From Darksidea phi (Eukaryota > Ascomycota > Dothideomycetes > Pleosporales > Lentitheciaceae), in assembly GCA_030770425.1 (NCBI GenBank), contig JASJFT010000010.1, forward strand, positions 186,001 through 250,000: a stretch of DNA of 64,000 bases, in the 5' to 3' direction. The stretch's first letter is position 1. Every line of letters begins with the position of its first letter. The translations under genes and the position numbers were made by a program. The notes beneath the pieces are model-generated. The model was not told the origin of the DNA. It worked only from the letters and a program-made list of their open reading frames with translations, and did not search any database. Positions 41,781-54,158 of this stretch are shown piece by piece.

Positions 41781-43455
41781 ATGGCTGCGTCGCATACCAA
41801 GGGCGCCGCCACTAACAGTCCGCACCACCACCGTACGTCGGCCGACAAACAATTGAGTCTCTGTACCTCACTAACTCGCCGCTTGCGCAGGAAGAGTCAC
41901 GTCGCAGCCGGAGAACCCGTTTGCCCAGTTGATCCCCGACCAGACGCTCGCTATCATCCCTCTCGTCACGCTCGAATCCGGCGTCGTACTCCGCAATGTT
42001 CCCGTCGCGTACAAGACGTATGGCACCCTGTCCCCCGCCGGCGACAATGCCATGGTGATATGCCATGCCCTCACAGGAAGCGCCGACGTGGGCGATTGGT
42101 GGGGTCCGCTGCTGGGCGGCCCGGGCAAGGCCTTTGACATTTCACGCTTCTTCGTCGTGTGCATGAACAGCCTGGGCAGCCCGTACGGCAGCGCGAGTCC
42201 AGTCACGGCCAAGGACGGCGATGCCTCGCTTGGACTGTACGGGCCTGAATTTCCTCTGACGACGGTCCGAGACGATGTCAAGTGAGTCCACAGGCACACC
42301 TACACGTGGCCCGTCGACGATGGTGCTGACAGCCGCAGCATCTTCAAGCTCGTCCTCGACGACCTCGGCGTGCAGCAAATTGCGGCAGTCATCGGCGGCT
42401 CCATGGGCGGCATGCTTGTCCTTGAGTTTGCCTTCTTTGGCAGCCATTATGTCAAGAGCATCATTCCGATTGCCACCTCGGCCCGCTACAGCGCGTGGGG
42501 CATCAGCTGGGGCGAGGCACAGCGCCAGAGCATCTACAGTGACCCCAAGTACGACGATGGCTACTACACGTTCAACGACCCGCCCTCAACAGGCCTAGGC
42601 GCTGCGCGCATGTCGGCGCTCCTGACGTATCGCAGCCGTGACTCGTTTGAGTCGCGCTTCGGGCGCAACACCCCCGACCTGTCCAAGCAACAAACCATCA
42701 ACGCCGTAGCGCGCCCGGCTATGCCATCACACCCCTCACACCAGCACTGGGCGATTCACAACCACGGCCACAAGAACGCCAGGTCCCCGCGACCGTCACG
42801 CACAAACAGCTCGGCCGCCATTGCCACTTCAGCAGCCGCAAGCGCAGATCTTGAGTTCAGCGACGCTTCAAACCCTCCCACACCCCCGGTCTCTGCCACG
42901 GCGAATGGCAACGAGATTGGGGCTTTCACGGGCGCCCGGAAGGGTCGCGCGCCTCATTTCTTCTCTGCGCAATCATATTTGCGATATCAAGGCGAGAAGT
43001 TCATCAAGCGATTCGACGCCAACTGCTACATTGCTATTACGCGAAAGCTGGACACCCACGACCTGTCTCGATACCGCTACCCCGAAGGCACCGATCCTGA
43101 GACGCTCGATCCGGTATCCGCCCTTCACTACGCCCTGTCGTTGATAGAGCAACCAACCCTTGTTCTCGGCATCAAATCTGATGGCTTGTTCACATTTGCT
43201 GAGCAGCAGGAATTAGCGGCCCATATCCCGAACGCGACGCTGAAAACCATTGACTCGCCTGAAGGCCATGACGCATTCTTGTTAGAATTTGAGCAGGTAA
43301 ACGGGCATCTGCAGAGTTTCCTGAATGAGGTCCTTCCGGATATCATGAAGCGGAGTCCAAAGATTGATGGCGTTGGTGTCGGAGATTCCGGCATGACCAT
43401 GACGAAGACGAGCACTTTTGGCGAGGCCGAAGTCGACGACATAACAGCGTGGTAA
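41781..43455 (+). CDS. met2: Homoserine O-acetyltransferase
   Basis: Exons are 41781-41832, 41891-42281 and 42339-43455 (introns GTACGT..CAG and GTGAGT..CAG), giving 519 residues. It is an alpha/beta-hydrolase of the MetX/Met2 family. Visible are PLVTLESGVVLRNVPVAYKTYG, HALTGSADVGDWW, the nucleophile elbow GGSMGGMLVLEF (Ser about 169), IPIATSARYSAWGISWGEAQRQSIYSDP, Asp in KSDGLF (about 429) and His in EGHDAFLLE (about 458). It transfers acetyl from acetyl-CoA to homoserine in methionine/cysteine synthesis. Residues about 235-300 form a fungal-type His/Ser/Pro-rich insertion absent from bacterial MetX. The start at 41781 gives a short first exon, typical for this gene; another ATG upstream (41705) is out of frame. 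Confidence 0.95.
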
Positions 43456-45491
43456 GTTCAGATTGTGTTGCATTTCAGCGCGGCGTTTGGATTTGGCAAT
43501 CGAAGGTAAATCAAAAAAGGTTGCGGTGCACAGTCTTCGGCATATGCTTAAAAGAAGGCTGTATGGTGGTATAGTATGCTTTTAGATAGGAGGGCCGAGG
43601 TTCAACCCCTCGCACGTATGGTATACATATTTCAAGAGAATAGACATTAGACTGGTGTACTGCACTCTTAAACCAACCGTGTAAGTACCAGAAGCGCTGC
43701 AGGATGCTTCGGTGACAATTTAATCTGCACATCCCGATATATCTTCATCTTTTTTTCGAATGTGTTCCAGCTGGCCTTGCCGGCTTTGAATGGCATGAGT
43801 CTGTACATCAATAATTAAAGAATGAGAGCAGAAGGTCCTGGAAGAGCGTGCATTCTCAGCCATCAATGTGCCAACAACGACAACTACATGCTTCCCCTTC
43901 TAATCGGAGGGATGGCGCCAGCCCCGCAGAATGAAACACTCTTCCCTCATATCCATTTCCACCTACAATATCATACTTTCTTAGTACATCATACTTTGTG
44001 GCAGACCAAGCGCCCCCGCTCTTCTTTTACATAGAGTTTATGTAAGTTTGGTTGCATCTGTTCCTGGATGCTGCAGGCTGCCTCTGCTGTATATGTATGG
44101 TGGGGTGGTGGCGATGGAGAACGTATCCAATAGTATTAGTCCGACAACCGGCATGTTGAACATTTCACGCTGCTACGTGCCTGGTACATCGTTCGGATCC
44201 AGGTCGCACCGTTGCAACGCCCGCCGATGCGTTTAAGACCAGCTTTCGACATGGTTGTAAGCCTAGACATCGAGATACAAGGAGGGGGACATGAACAGAC
44301 TCATTGTGAGTCGATTTTGCCACAGCAATTTTTTCATACAAAAGATATCTCTACGATCTGTGCAAGCGTGACCCACAGTGAGTCCCCTCATGGCCGGCCC
44401 TTGTACCTGCACATGTGTGATTAAAGTTTCGATTTCGTCAACGGTGCCGTGGCCATTGCAACGGCTCGCATGAACTTTGGCTCGAAATTGTACACCTTAC
44501 GAGCCTGTGCGGTTTCAAGTTGGGGTGGGGATGGCGGGACGAGGAAGGCCCGTGTTTAGGGACATCTGAAAGTTCTTAGTATGCATGCATCCTGACTCTA
44601 ACCGCACGCATCAATGCAGACTTACTGCGCAATTTGAACGCACGGAAAACCAAGCTAAACACGTTTCGGTGGATATCAACCGGTACATAATTCAACCTGC
44701 ATGTTGCAAACTGCAAGCTCTCCGTACGGCCGTTTGCATGTGCACATCCTTTAGAAACTTTCGAAATAAAGTTTACAAACGACTTCCCTAAACATATACT
44801 AGGAGTCATCTACCTACCCTGATCTTGCAGAATTGATGTTATTAACATGCTGTTGGAATGATGGTCGAAGAAGGCGCAGAGCATGGGAGTTGCCTCCAAA
44901 CCTGTATCAATGGCCAGCTGGATGCCGCGCAGTGGATGCGGGGCATACGGAGCACGAGGGTCCGTTCACCCTCAGCCTGTGTACTTCCGTATGATAACGG
45001 ACGTCGACGGATACCTCGCTACCGGATTCTAGGATCCGCGTACAGGGTGTGCTGCGGAGAGATGTAATACGTGACGCGGGAAACCCCCCTCAACTAGGCA
45101 ATCAATCTGAAAATCAAGGTTCCCCGCTGAAAATCTTTCAGCACGGAGTTTTTTCTTTATGCAGGGGAATTGCAAAGTGATGGTGATTATGGAGAACTTG
45201 GATGCAGTGTCTGCGTATCGAGGCGAGCCCTCGGCGCATTAGTTCGTGATGACCAGGGCGATATTAGCCAGACATATGGCGTACCACACCACACATATCT
45301 CCCCTGCTCCTACCAAAGCCATCTTGGCATTATCCTTTCCGGCCCAACAACATACGTACAACAAGAAAAGTGGCCATCATCCTGGAACGTGGTGACCGCA
45401 AGACGAATCACCCCAACCCGTATCCCCAGGAACCGGTTCGGCTCAATCATCGACCCCACCTTGACCCAATCTTTTCCGCCTGCGATCTGCA
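43456..45491. other. 2-kb stretch without recognisable genes
   Basis: No coding region is supported. A tRNA-like B-box (GGTTCAACCCC, 43599-43609) was examined and rejected. The remaining short frames lack protein character on both strands. Confidence 0.5.
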
Positions 45492-46818
45492 CTAGACCCT
45501 ACCATCCGCGCCGGGAGAATAGAGACGGTCCTCCGACTGCACACTATCCACATTGCTCTGCTTCCTACCCGCTGTTCGCTGTGGACTTTGTACTGCCCTG
45601 GCTCCCTTTTGTGCCTTCGCCATCTTCCCTGCACCATCCACTACCAAATCAAAGCTCTCCAGTCCAACACTTATCCCTCTACTCCCATCGCTCGAGCTCC
45701 CCCCAATCACCTTCCCTGCAGCCCCGCTCTTATCCTTGCTGTGGTACTGGTATTCTCTGCCCTCTGTTCGCGATGCGCTGTTACGGCGGCGCTGGGTGAT
45801 GAGCGCTTTGAGAGCAGGAATGGATGCGCACCATATGCCGATATTGACTTCGATCATGGACCAGAGGTTTACTGGGACGCCGTCGTAGAAGGGGTCGTGG
45901 GATTCGGTGTAAATGCGGATGGAGTGGAGGCGGACAATGGAGGCGATGCAGGAAAAGACACCAAGACTGAAGACGACGATGAGAGCAAATTTTTCGTGGT
46001 TGGGTCGCTGGATCCTGAGAAGTGTGGGGATAGGGAGCGCGATGATCCACATATCGGTCAAGATATTGATGGCGCTTGTCGCTGCGACAGGTCAGCAGTT
46101 GGCTTGAAGGCGCAAAGGGCTTTGCATCTTACTGTAGAATAGTGCTGTAGTATTTATACAGGTTCCTTCTACCACCCCCATAATATCCCACATCTTGTGT
46201 AGAGGCCTACACTGAACTAGGCAGGCTATAACGCAGATGACGCAAAATACCGAGAGGAAGTATATGGTAGCTTTGGTTACGCGTTCAAAGCTCTTGACGA
46301 CCGCTAGCATGATCGTCAGCCATGAGATTCGTTGCGAACAGCCAGGGGAGACGTACCTATGCGCAGATAGCAGAACAGAATCGACAATTTGACGCAAAAG
46401 ACTAGGATGTAATACATGATTTCAATGGCGAGTGTGGCCTTGATGAGTGACTCCATTTGTTCTAGAGTCAGCTTCTTGCCACTGAAGCCCATTCCATTAT
46501 CACGGCTGACGTATATAGCTGCGAGGTATCCGATGGTAATAGTCTAACACGGTCAGAAAGAGGCCTACTGAGGGCTAGAAGAAGCGTTACAAGCGCCACA
46601 AGCATGGCCCAGTCATCGTTGCCTATGTTGCGAACAATGTATGTGCGAGTGAAGACCCGAGTGCCGACGATGAGGACTATTCGCTGTTACGCTTTCTCGT
46701 CTGGCTGTGTAGGTATGTTGAGCTCACTGGAAACAATAGTAAAAGCAGTTGCAACGCCCGTACAGACGTCCTGCTGCGCCTTTTCACGTGGAGTGACTGG
46801 TTCATGAGGTGTCGCCAT
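45492..46818 (-). CDS. Fungal rhodopsin-like integral membrane protein, 374 aa
   Basis: Five exons (46818-46728, 46676-46591, 46543-46357, 46303-46133, 46081-45492) join with agreeing phases. The product has seven membrane spans in the pattern of the fungal 'rhodopsin domain' family (PTH11-related receptors and SC1/SatC-like proteins): IVSILIVGTRVFTRTYI, DDWAMLVALTITIGYLAAIYV, IMYYILVFCVKLSILFCYLRI, ATIYFLSVFCVICVIACLVQCRPL, INILTDMWIIALPIPTLL, FALIVVFSLGVFSCIASIVRL and NLWSMIEVNIGIWCASIPALK. The spacing D-D-W and C-R-P-L is characteristic. A soluble tail of about 90 Ser/Gly/Arg-rich residues follows. It has no N-terminal CFEM domain, so it is not a classical Pth11. It may be a cell-surface receptor, but ligand and pathway are unknown. 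Confidence 0.87.
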
Positions 46819-48660
46819 GCTGGAGAGCAAAATGAGGAGAAATGAAGATACACTGGAAAGAATAGTGGTCTATAAGATAGGCTATATCAAGCGCTTATAA
46901 GCTGTCCAGAAGTTCGAAAGAGCAGGCCAGACAGTAGGTGAACCTAGGAGCTCCGGAACCATGCATACTGCCACTGGGTTCGCTTCATGGTCTATCTGTC
47001 CCGGAGTCCCCTTACCTGATTTGACACACACCCGGGCCATCGTAGGTACCAGCGTAGTTAGCCGTCGCGTCTCCAGCCGTCACACTGGTAGCTCTACACA
47101 TGTCGCCGAGTCGTGCATGAACCGAAACTTTATTCAAACTGGTCCCCCATTATTGCCGGTACATTCTGGAGAACAGGCCTGACCTTAGCAATCTGCGTCA
47201 TGGTACTCAGAATTTGGAGACCACTGGACGAGATGGCATGCGGGGGTATCCTTATCATCCTTTGAAAAGATATGAAGAGCTATTGTTCGAAGTTGATTTC
47301 TAAGTACGATATGCATCGGAACCTGTCGTTCACTCGCAGGTAGACCTTAGCCTAAAGATCATTGACGCGGAGGAGCATGCAGGTGCGCAAGAGCATGCGG
47401 AAGAGCACGCATCAGTATTTAGTTCGCATTTTATCCTCTATCCATGTCGGTTCCCAAGCCACAAGACCAGGGCGTGTGAGAGTTAATTAGCAACGCAAGA
47501 GGGATTGTGCAGATCGTCAGACGAGCGCCACATGAGGATTAAGGTTTGCCAATGTATCGCAGCCCTCACTCCAGTAGACGTCTATCACATCTGATAGGTG
47601 TACACGCCGTGGCAAGGGAGCAAGTGCAATGAAGGTCCTCCTTTAGGAAGTTGATGGTGTGTGGTGCCGATGCTAGTATTGGACGAGATCTGCGGAGTGT
47701 ATGTAGCAACATTCAGTACACGTGATGCGACTGCTGCAAATCATGCACGTGAATGTTTTCCGTGGCGTCCACCATCCAGGTCCCCGGAAAATTATCTCCG
47801 ATGTCGCGGATGAGAAGCATGGAGGGAGAAGATGGGGCTTTCGAGATACGTCTGTCCCAGCTGCCGATTCCCGTCCTCCAGATGTCAGCCTATCTTAACA
47901 AGGCCGTCCTACATTCGGGGTGTCTCTTGATATGCAGTTACCTGATTGACAGGTATTTTCGAGGGCCGTGCGAAATCTATTCTGTATCCTATAATAAGGG
48001 CACGAATCAATAGTAATAGGTCCAGAGAACCTAAAATTTTATCGCGACATAATCTAAATATATGGGTACTACGTTATATGGTTTGGGTTTGCATAGTGTG
48101 GGCCTTGTTGTGAGGTCCGCACGAAACACAGTAGGAGTTTGTACACAGTAGAGGTATTAAGTTATGTCAATCAAAGGCCCATGAACTCTAAGTTTTCAGT
48201 CTGACAACCCGGAGCCCACACCCCAGTTGTCACCGAAGTCTCACCCGCCCCTCACACAACACGCAATATACCTTGATAGGAAAGTTTGGCTCAAGCCGTC
48301 GAGAGTGACAGTTAGGACAGCAGGAAGGTGCGCGGTGAGTGGCTTTGGTGGGAACAGGCGCCGTGGGTTTGATGGTACAAGTTTGCGCGGACGCATCCGC
48401 AGAATGGCTGAGAGCACAACATTACTCATGATTTGGAAACCACGATATTTATGGATTTCCTCTAGAAACACCTTGCAACGCCGGTGCGGAGCGCGAATGC
48501 CCGCTTTCCCTCTTTGTAGACCCCCCCATTGCTGCCTCGGTCCGGACAAGCCAGCACCCAAATGCTAGTAGTAATCTCAATATGTAACAGAAGATGCAGA
48601 ATGATAGTCTACGTCGGTCATGCTACTTTGACGAATGCTGTAGATATGTTAAGAAGGGCC
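46819..48660. other. Gene-poor stretch with repeat B copy
   Basis: About 1.8 kb without a gene. It includes repeat family B copy 3 (48081-48158) preceded by an A+T-rich piece near 47990-48080. The remainder contains only incidental frames. Confidence 0.5.
48081..48158 (+). repeat. Dispersed repeat family B, copy 3
   Basis: Shares GGTTTGCATAGTGTGGG-like and ACGAAACACAGTAGGAGTTT with copies 1 and 2 but diverges after TAGAGGTATTAAG, lacking the CCCACACCTTATACACGAT end. This may be a truncated or differently ended copy. The TpA-rich DNA before it suggests RIP decay. Confidence 0.7.
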
Positions 48661-49902
48661 TTATAGAATGAGGATCTGTGGGTTACACGTACTAGCGTCA
48701 ATCTGCTTGACCTGCGGCAACGCCAGCCTGACCTTGTTTCTATACAAGGCCATCTGCTTCCTCTGCAGCGGATTTCCCTCCAAATACACCGTCTCCAATT
48801 CCTCTTTATCCCTCAACTGCGCTTCAATCTCCTGGAAACTGTCCAGCTTGCAATTGCTTGCCCACAATTCTTGCAGATGCTTCAAGGTTTCCAGTCCCGT
48901 AAGATGCTCGATCGGATTCGCGCTGACGTCGACGACGCGGAGTTTTGTGTTCTTATCGAGGCCAGATATTTGGGAGATGGCATTGTGGGAGATGTAGAGT
49001 TCTTCGAGGTTGGCGAGGGCGGAGAGACCAGTTATAGATGTGAGGCGGTTGGATTGGATGGAAAGGATGGAGAGGTTGGTGAGTGTGTCGAGGCCTTTGA
49101 GCTCTGTTATCTTGTTCTTGCCTAACCAAAGTTGCTCCAGTCCGGTGAGCGTTTCCAGATTCTGAATTTCCTGTGTAATGTCAGCTTTGTCACCCACAAT
49201 CGGAGCCGTGTTCTACCCACCCGGATGCGATTCGCACCTAGCTCCAGCTGCCTCAGCTTGGCCAGCCCTTCCAGCCCCTCGATGGTCCCGATTTTGTTTT
49301 GCACGAAGTATATGTCCTTGAGCTTGGTGAGGTGATTCACGCGCTTGATATGCTTGATCTTGTTGAAGGACAGATCAAGCGACTCGAGCTCGGTGAAGGC
49401 GTCCAAGCCGCGCATGTGCGATATCAGGTTGTCGTACAGGTCAAGCTCTACCAGCGTGGGCGCAAGCGCCTCGGGGATCTCGACATCGATGATTTGGTTC
49501 TGGCGGAGGCAAAGACGCTGCGCAGGCTTCATCAGCCCTAGAGTAAAGCACACGCGACACCAAGTTGCCCACCTTCAGTTTGCGAAACCGTTCCAGCCGC
49601 AGCGCGGGTATGCTCGAGATGCGCAGATGCACCAGGTCGATCTGGTCCTCGTCTTCGGGAAAGTCATCTAGCAGGTCCTCGTCGGCCGCAAGCTGCTCCG
49701 GCGGCGGTCCCTCGTCTTCAGACTCGTCCACGTCGCTCCCCGCGCCCGCTTCGTGTGGCCTGTCGAGCCTCAGCTTGCCATCCCAGCCCTTGCTGTCCCT
49801 TGGCCGGTGGTCCTTGCTGTCTGCTTCTGGCGCCTCGTCGGCGAATGTCTTCGTTGCCGCGGCGGGGTCGTTTGGCGGGGCTTTGTCTGCGGCGTCGGCC
49901 AT
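48661..49902 (-). CDS. sds22: Protein phosphatase 1 regulatory subunit Sds22 (leucine-rich repeats)
   Basis: Exons are 49902-49573, 49517-49221 and 49170-48661, joined across two short GTGGG..CAG introns into 378 residues. After an acidic N-terminus (about 1-85) come about eleven 22-residue SDS22-class leucine-rich repeats. Examples are LRQNQIIDVEIPEALAPTLVELDLYDN, LDLSFNKIKHIKRV, LELGANRIREIQNL, LWLGKNKITELKGL, LSIQSNRLTSITGL, LYISHNAISQISGL and VDVSANPIEHLTGL. A C-terminal LRR cap (LETVYLEGNPLQRKQMALYRNKVRLALPQVKQIDAS) follows. Sds22 binds the PP1 catalytic subunit (Glc7/BimG) and is needed for its assembly and mitotic function in the nucleus. The cap and repeat number fit full-length fungal homologues. 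Confidence 0.95.
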
Positions 49903-50207
49903 GGCGGGGCAGGACGCAGTCGCTCGACTCGTGCACCAACGAGCGGTTGAGGTGGGAAGCGGTAGAAAGGAATCGGGCCTGAGGTCCGTTGGGACTGGGG
50001 AGACGGCGTGGGTAGTGAACAATGACGGTGTTGGCAAAGCTTATTTTTGTGCAGGGGTGGTTGCTTTCAAACGTTGCGGGGTGAGCATGGACCCGGCGGT
50101 GAGCATGGACCCTGTTCTCGAGCATCGTTCAATGTATACATAGGTATTGCCGGAGGGCTGCAATGTCTACTTTCTGATTTGAAGTGACGGTCGGTGCTTC
50201 ATCTTCG
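49903..50207. promoter_or_regulatory. Promoter side of sds22; 3' flank of acyltransferase gene
   Basis: 305 bp between two minus-strand genes. It contains a direct repeat of GTGAGCATGGACCC (50081-50094 and 50099-50112). No gene. Confidence 0.45.
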
Positions 50208-51333
50208 CTACCTCTTCCGGCTTCCCCAAACCCTCACAAATTCAATCTTCTCCCGCACCCCCAACCCGACCCTTTTCACCCTCCCTAACCGCGCAAGATC
50301 CTCTCCGACCCGATCAAGTACCTTCTGCTCCTCACTACTGATGTCACTGTTCTCGTTCTCACCTTCGCCCTCGCTGTTCCCACCATGCTCGACTCCATTT
50401 CGCATGTGCGGACTATCCCAAATGTTCGTATCAGAGCCCATATCCACTCCGCTGGCCTTCAGACTGTCTTTGGCCTTCGGTGCATCCAACGAGGCGTTGT
50501 TGTACATATGTCGCGCGATTCGAACGCGCATGCAATGCGTAGGTTTCGAGAGCAGTCTCCATATCCAGCTATGCGCCCCTCCTGGCACCGGCGTCGTGAT
50601 GTCGCCGGGTGTATACCGCAGGTTCACCGGGTAGATCTTCGTCTTGGGGTCGGCAGTCAAAAGACTTGGGCTGAAGCGTAGAATCCCCCTACCGTTCGTC
50701 GTGGTGCACTCTGGAAACACACAGATGATGGAATCGGGATACCTTTCCGTAAGCGCCTTCAACGAGATCAACTTAGTCGAACTGGGCTCGAGTTGCGGTT
50801 GGGAGAATGCGAGTGTGATAGCCCGAAACAAGCTCACAACCTCGACCCTCCTCTCTCCGGGCCAGCTCCTCGTAAACACGGGCGTGAAGATGCCCGCAAG
50901 ATAGAGCGGATCCAGCGGACTCGTGAAGCTACTCGCAATCACCGTTCCGGCATGCGGAAGATGATCCTGCTTCTCTGCAAGCTTGCCTCGTTTCACACCA
51001 TCGACTTGCAAATCCACCCACCAGACACCCGGCACGGCGAGCACAGCCCACAGTACACATCTTTTTATGAGGGACCCGACGGGGAGGTATTCGAGGAGGC
51101 CAAAGTAGAAGAGGGAAAGGAAAAGGACAGCGGGGGCTCGGATGACGAAAAGTGTGAGGTGGACAGGCGCCCAGAGGAGGCTGGCGGGCGTGGTGGGGAC
51201 GGGAAGGAAAGGCGCTATTGCGGTGCCTGTCATGCAAGTACATCAGCTTCGCGTCCTACAGCCACAGCGCAATCATTCGAGCCCGAGGCGTGCCTTGCGT
51301 ACCTTTGTCCCGGAACTGCGAGTATTTCTCCAT
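50208..51333 (-). CDS. PlsC-type acyltransferase (Loa1/Vps66-like)
   Basis: Exons are 51333-51303 and 51226-50208; the first gives MEKYSQFRDK, the usual beginning of these fungal proteins, and the join yields 349 residues. Two hydrophobic segments (about 20-75) precede the acyltransferase domain: GTVIASSFTSPLDPLYLAG (motif I), ALTERYPDSIICVFPECTTTNGRGILRFSP (motif III) and IYPVNLRYTP (motif IV). By family it belongs with the fungal Loa1/Vps66 lysophosphatidic-acid:oleoyl-CoA acyltransferase group, on ER and lipid droplets in triacylglycerol formation. Oddly, motif I has Phe where most PlsC enzymes have the catalytic His (F-T-S-P-L-D), and motif III has ECT instead of EGT. A Gly/Glu/Ser-rich insert lies near the C-terminus. 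Assignment to Loa1 itself is tentative. Confidence 0.82.
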
Positions 51334-52173
51334 GACGTGTGCTTCTCCGTTGGCGATGCGCTACCGGTCCATGAGCTGGAGTGTGCGTGTGAGAAAGTAG
51401 CCAAAGTAGCGGTAGGGTAATATGCTGCACAAGAACATGTGAAATTCGGCTGTTGGTGCCAAGACACCGGACATGACATTTGACATGTTCCAGAAATTCG
51501 ACTCAGCCTCCACCACTACCCGTAGTGCAGCACGCCAAACTCGCTGGAATTACTCGCCAGTCATGCTAGATCAAGTTGACACTCATATTGCTAATACCCA
51601 AGGAGGGGGGTGTGTATACAAAAGAAACTGTTGCGTAGTATTGCGACCCTCACCGAGTCCTAGTAATGCCAGAATTAGGTGACTGCTCAGAGCTCAAGTT
51701 CCAAAATCCATCAAATCCCTAACACCCGGCTCCTGCTCCCTCGCTCTTGTTGCAGCGACCCTCTCTGAAACAAAGAAAACAATATAATCCCTAGTGCGGG
51801 ACGAGAACCGTAGGTACTTTTGTATCGACAACATCCATCTGCGCGGCTATTGGAGGATAGAGTGGATATGAGTGAGGCGAAAGGGTGAAGGACCGTGTCA
51901 GTAGCACACCAACGTCAGCAAGAAACAGGTCGGAAGAAACAGTGATTCTTCAACAATGCTCCCTCGACGATGCTGCATGCATGCATGCGACCCGCCTCGA
52001 TATGCAGATTACAAATTGATTACAAAAGTACAGTCTAGAAGGGGAGCCTTGAGATGCTCTCCCCCGAAGTGAAAAGGTATTGGGCCTGTACTCTGGGGTA
52101 AAGAGCCACGGGCTGGAATGGTTATACGTTCGAAGGTCAAGTGGAGGTTGCGAGTCGGACGGTCGCCTGGTCC
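51334..52173. other. Spacer without recognisable genes
   Basis: Promoter of the acyltransferase gene and 3' flank of the phosphatase gene. It contains GCATGCATGCATGC near 51972-51985. No coding signal. Confidence 0.5.
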
Positions 52174-54158
52174 TCATAGGCCAACATCGAGCACTAGGCT
52201 AACATCGCTGACCTGGGAGCCGGCGAGGTCCTCGAGGACGGGTATCAAATCGAGAAGTTCGTTGTCGTGAGCATCAGAGAACCAGCTGCTGATAGGGACG
52301 GCGTGTTGCGGGTGAAAGATGTACGATGTGGGCGAGTTGTCGATAATGATGGTATCCTTCAGATCTCGGCCGATTTGGGACAAGTCCTGGATCATGATTA
52401 GCATCATCATGGATCCTCCGCCGAAGCTTCTTCTTACCTTGACATAGTTCCCCTGGTGATTGTAGCAACTCTCGCGGAAGAGCCTGTGATGCACAACGCC
52501 ATGGATGTCCAGCTGGTCGAGAAGAGGATCGCCGTACTGAAAGATGTTAGCTCTAATCGTCACCATTTCAACGGTTGACGTACCTTGGAGACGGAAGCAG
52601 TGAAGACAACCACCTCATAGAGTTCACCCACGCGCTTCATGAACTGGTCTACACCAGGTCGCTTGATTACGTAGACGTTGTGATACTGGCCCTCGATTTC
52701 GACGGGTATGGTAAAGTCGGCTTGAGCGAGTATCTGGGTGCATGTTAGCATCCAGGTCAGGGTATTGTGCCTCGATTTAGCTAACCTTAAAACTGCTATG
52801 CACCAACGTTTCGTCCAAATCCAGTACAAGGCACTTTTTCCCCTTAAACTCTGGTCTTAGCGGGCCCAAAAGATACTTCTGCTGCGGCTCGGAAATGCTA
52901 GACTCGGACGTCTGATCTCGCACCGCGTCACGTCTTTGCTCAAGTGGCGGCGGGGGAGGCAGATCGACCTTAAGCGGAATATCATTCTGCACCTCACTGG
53001 AGCTCTCATCACTTTCATGACGGACATCACTTGCTGCGAGAGGAACATCCTTCATCTCAATATCCTGATCCTTCTCCTCTTGTGACTGCGTCCTATCATG
53101 TATTATTTGCTGTTGCTCGTGGGAAGGTCTCGGCTGCACTGGTGTCGTTCCTGGAGTGGGTGACTGCACGTTGATCTGGGGATGGCCTGTCTGTAGAGTG
53201 CCTGGCTGGGTTGGTAGAGGAGGCAACGGCGGCTCCGCGGACTGCTTTGTAGACGAGCTTCTCGTAACAATCTTGGGCGGAGCGTCGTTTGAGGGTCTCT
53301 CGGTCGTACCATCGCCATGAGGCTTTTCTAGCCGGTCTGCGCCATATGTCTCACCTGCAGCCTTCTCGTCCAACGGCTCTTTTGAGTCTGCAGTACTTGA
53401 CTCGGCAGTAGGATCTTGCTTCTTGACGGGCGTAGCTTGCGTAGTGCGAACTGGCTTCACTTTGGCGGCCTGCTTCGCGTTCTCCGTAGGGGCGTCGTCG
53501 CCGGTGGAACGGGACTCTTTGGGAGCGAAACAGGGGAGGCACGACAGCAATCCACCAGACTTCCTCGTCTTGCTCCGCGTGGAACCCTCGCGGTTGTCGG
53601 CAGCCGGGACGGGTGGTGCCTGCTCTACCTTCTCCGACGTTGCGGGCTGCTGCTGCGAGCGCTTGCTGCTAGCTGTGCTCCCCGCCCGCCGCTTGCCCAG
53701 GAAGCTCCGCTTGGAGCCCCGTCCGATGCTCTCCGAGTCGGCCACGGTTGCGCCACTCAATCCCGTACCTGTGGGCGTCTGGGAGTCGTTGGACGGCGAG
53801 TTCGAACGCGGGATGTTGAGGAGGGATCGCTTCTTCTTGGGCTCGCCCGCGGGTGCTGCACCGCTCTCGCCCGCCTCTGAAGACTTGGATGCGGTTCGTG
53901 GCGGGTCTTCTGCTGACGGCGGGCCCTTTGACGATGAGCGCGGCGGGGGCACTACTGTGTTGGCGGCGGGGGATACGCTCGCGACTGCAACGGGAGTTAG
54001 CAATTGGACCGTGACATGCAGCGTCCTCACGACGCCTCGCCGCGTGCCGGGTACGTACCGGTGCCGTTGGGCTGCTCTGCTGCGCTGTCGGTCGCAGGCT
54101 TGTCGATGGACGGCCGGGCCGGGACGTCGGCAGCTGCCTGAGTCGGCTCGGAGCTCAT
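52174..54158 (-). CDS. psr1: Psr1-type HAD phosphatase (SCP/NIF domain), 586 aa
   Basis: Five exons (54158-54059, 53984-52786, 52733-52584, 52536-52438, 52386-52174) join with agreeing phases. The first 400 residues are low-complexity, Ser/Pro/Lys-rich, with a short Cys-containing block [12 protein letters not shown] (about residue 180) that could be lipid-modified, as in Psr1/Psr2 which sit on the plasma membrane. The C-terminal catalytic domain carries the HAD motif [12 protein letters not shown] with Asp422 and Asp424, then [77 protein letters not shown] and [14 protein letters not shown]. All mark the SCP-like CTD phosphatase family. In yeast Psr1 acts in the general stress response and sodium tolerance. 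Distinction from Nem1 rests on the absence of a transmembrane N-terminus. Confidence 0.92.

Noticed and set aside
43561..43620. tRNA-like element with B-box GGTTCAACCCC and a five-pair T-stem
   Set aside because: The seven bases that should form the acceptor stem do not pair with any upstream stretch, and the distance to the A-box-like TGGTGGTATAG is too short. At most it is a tRNA-derived remnant.
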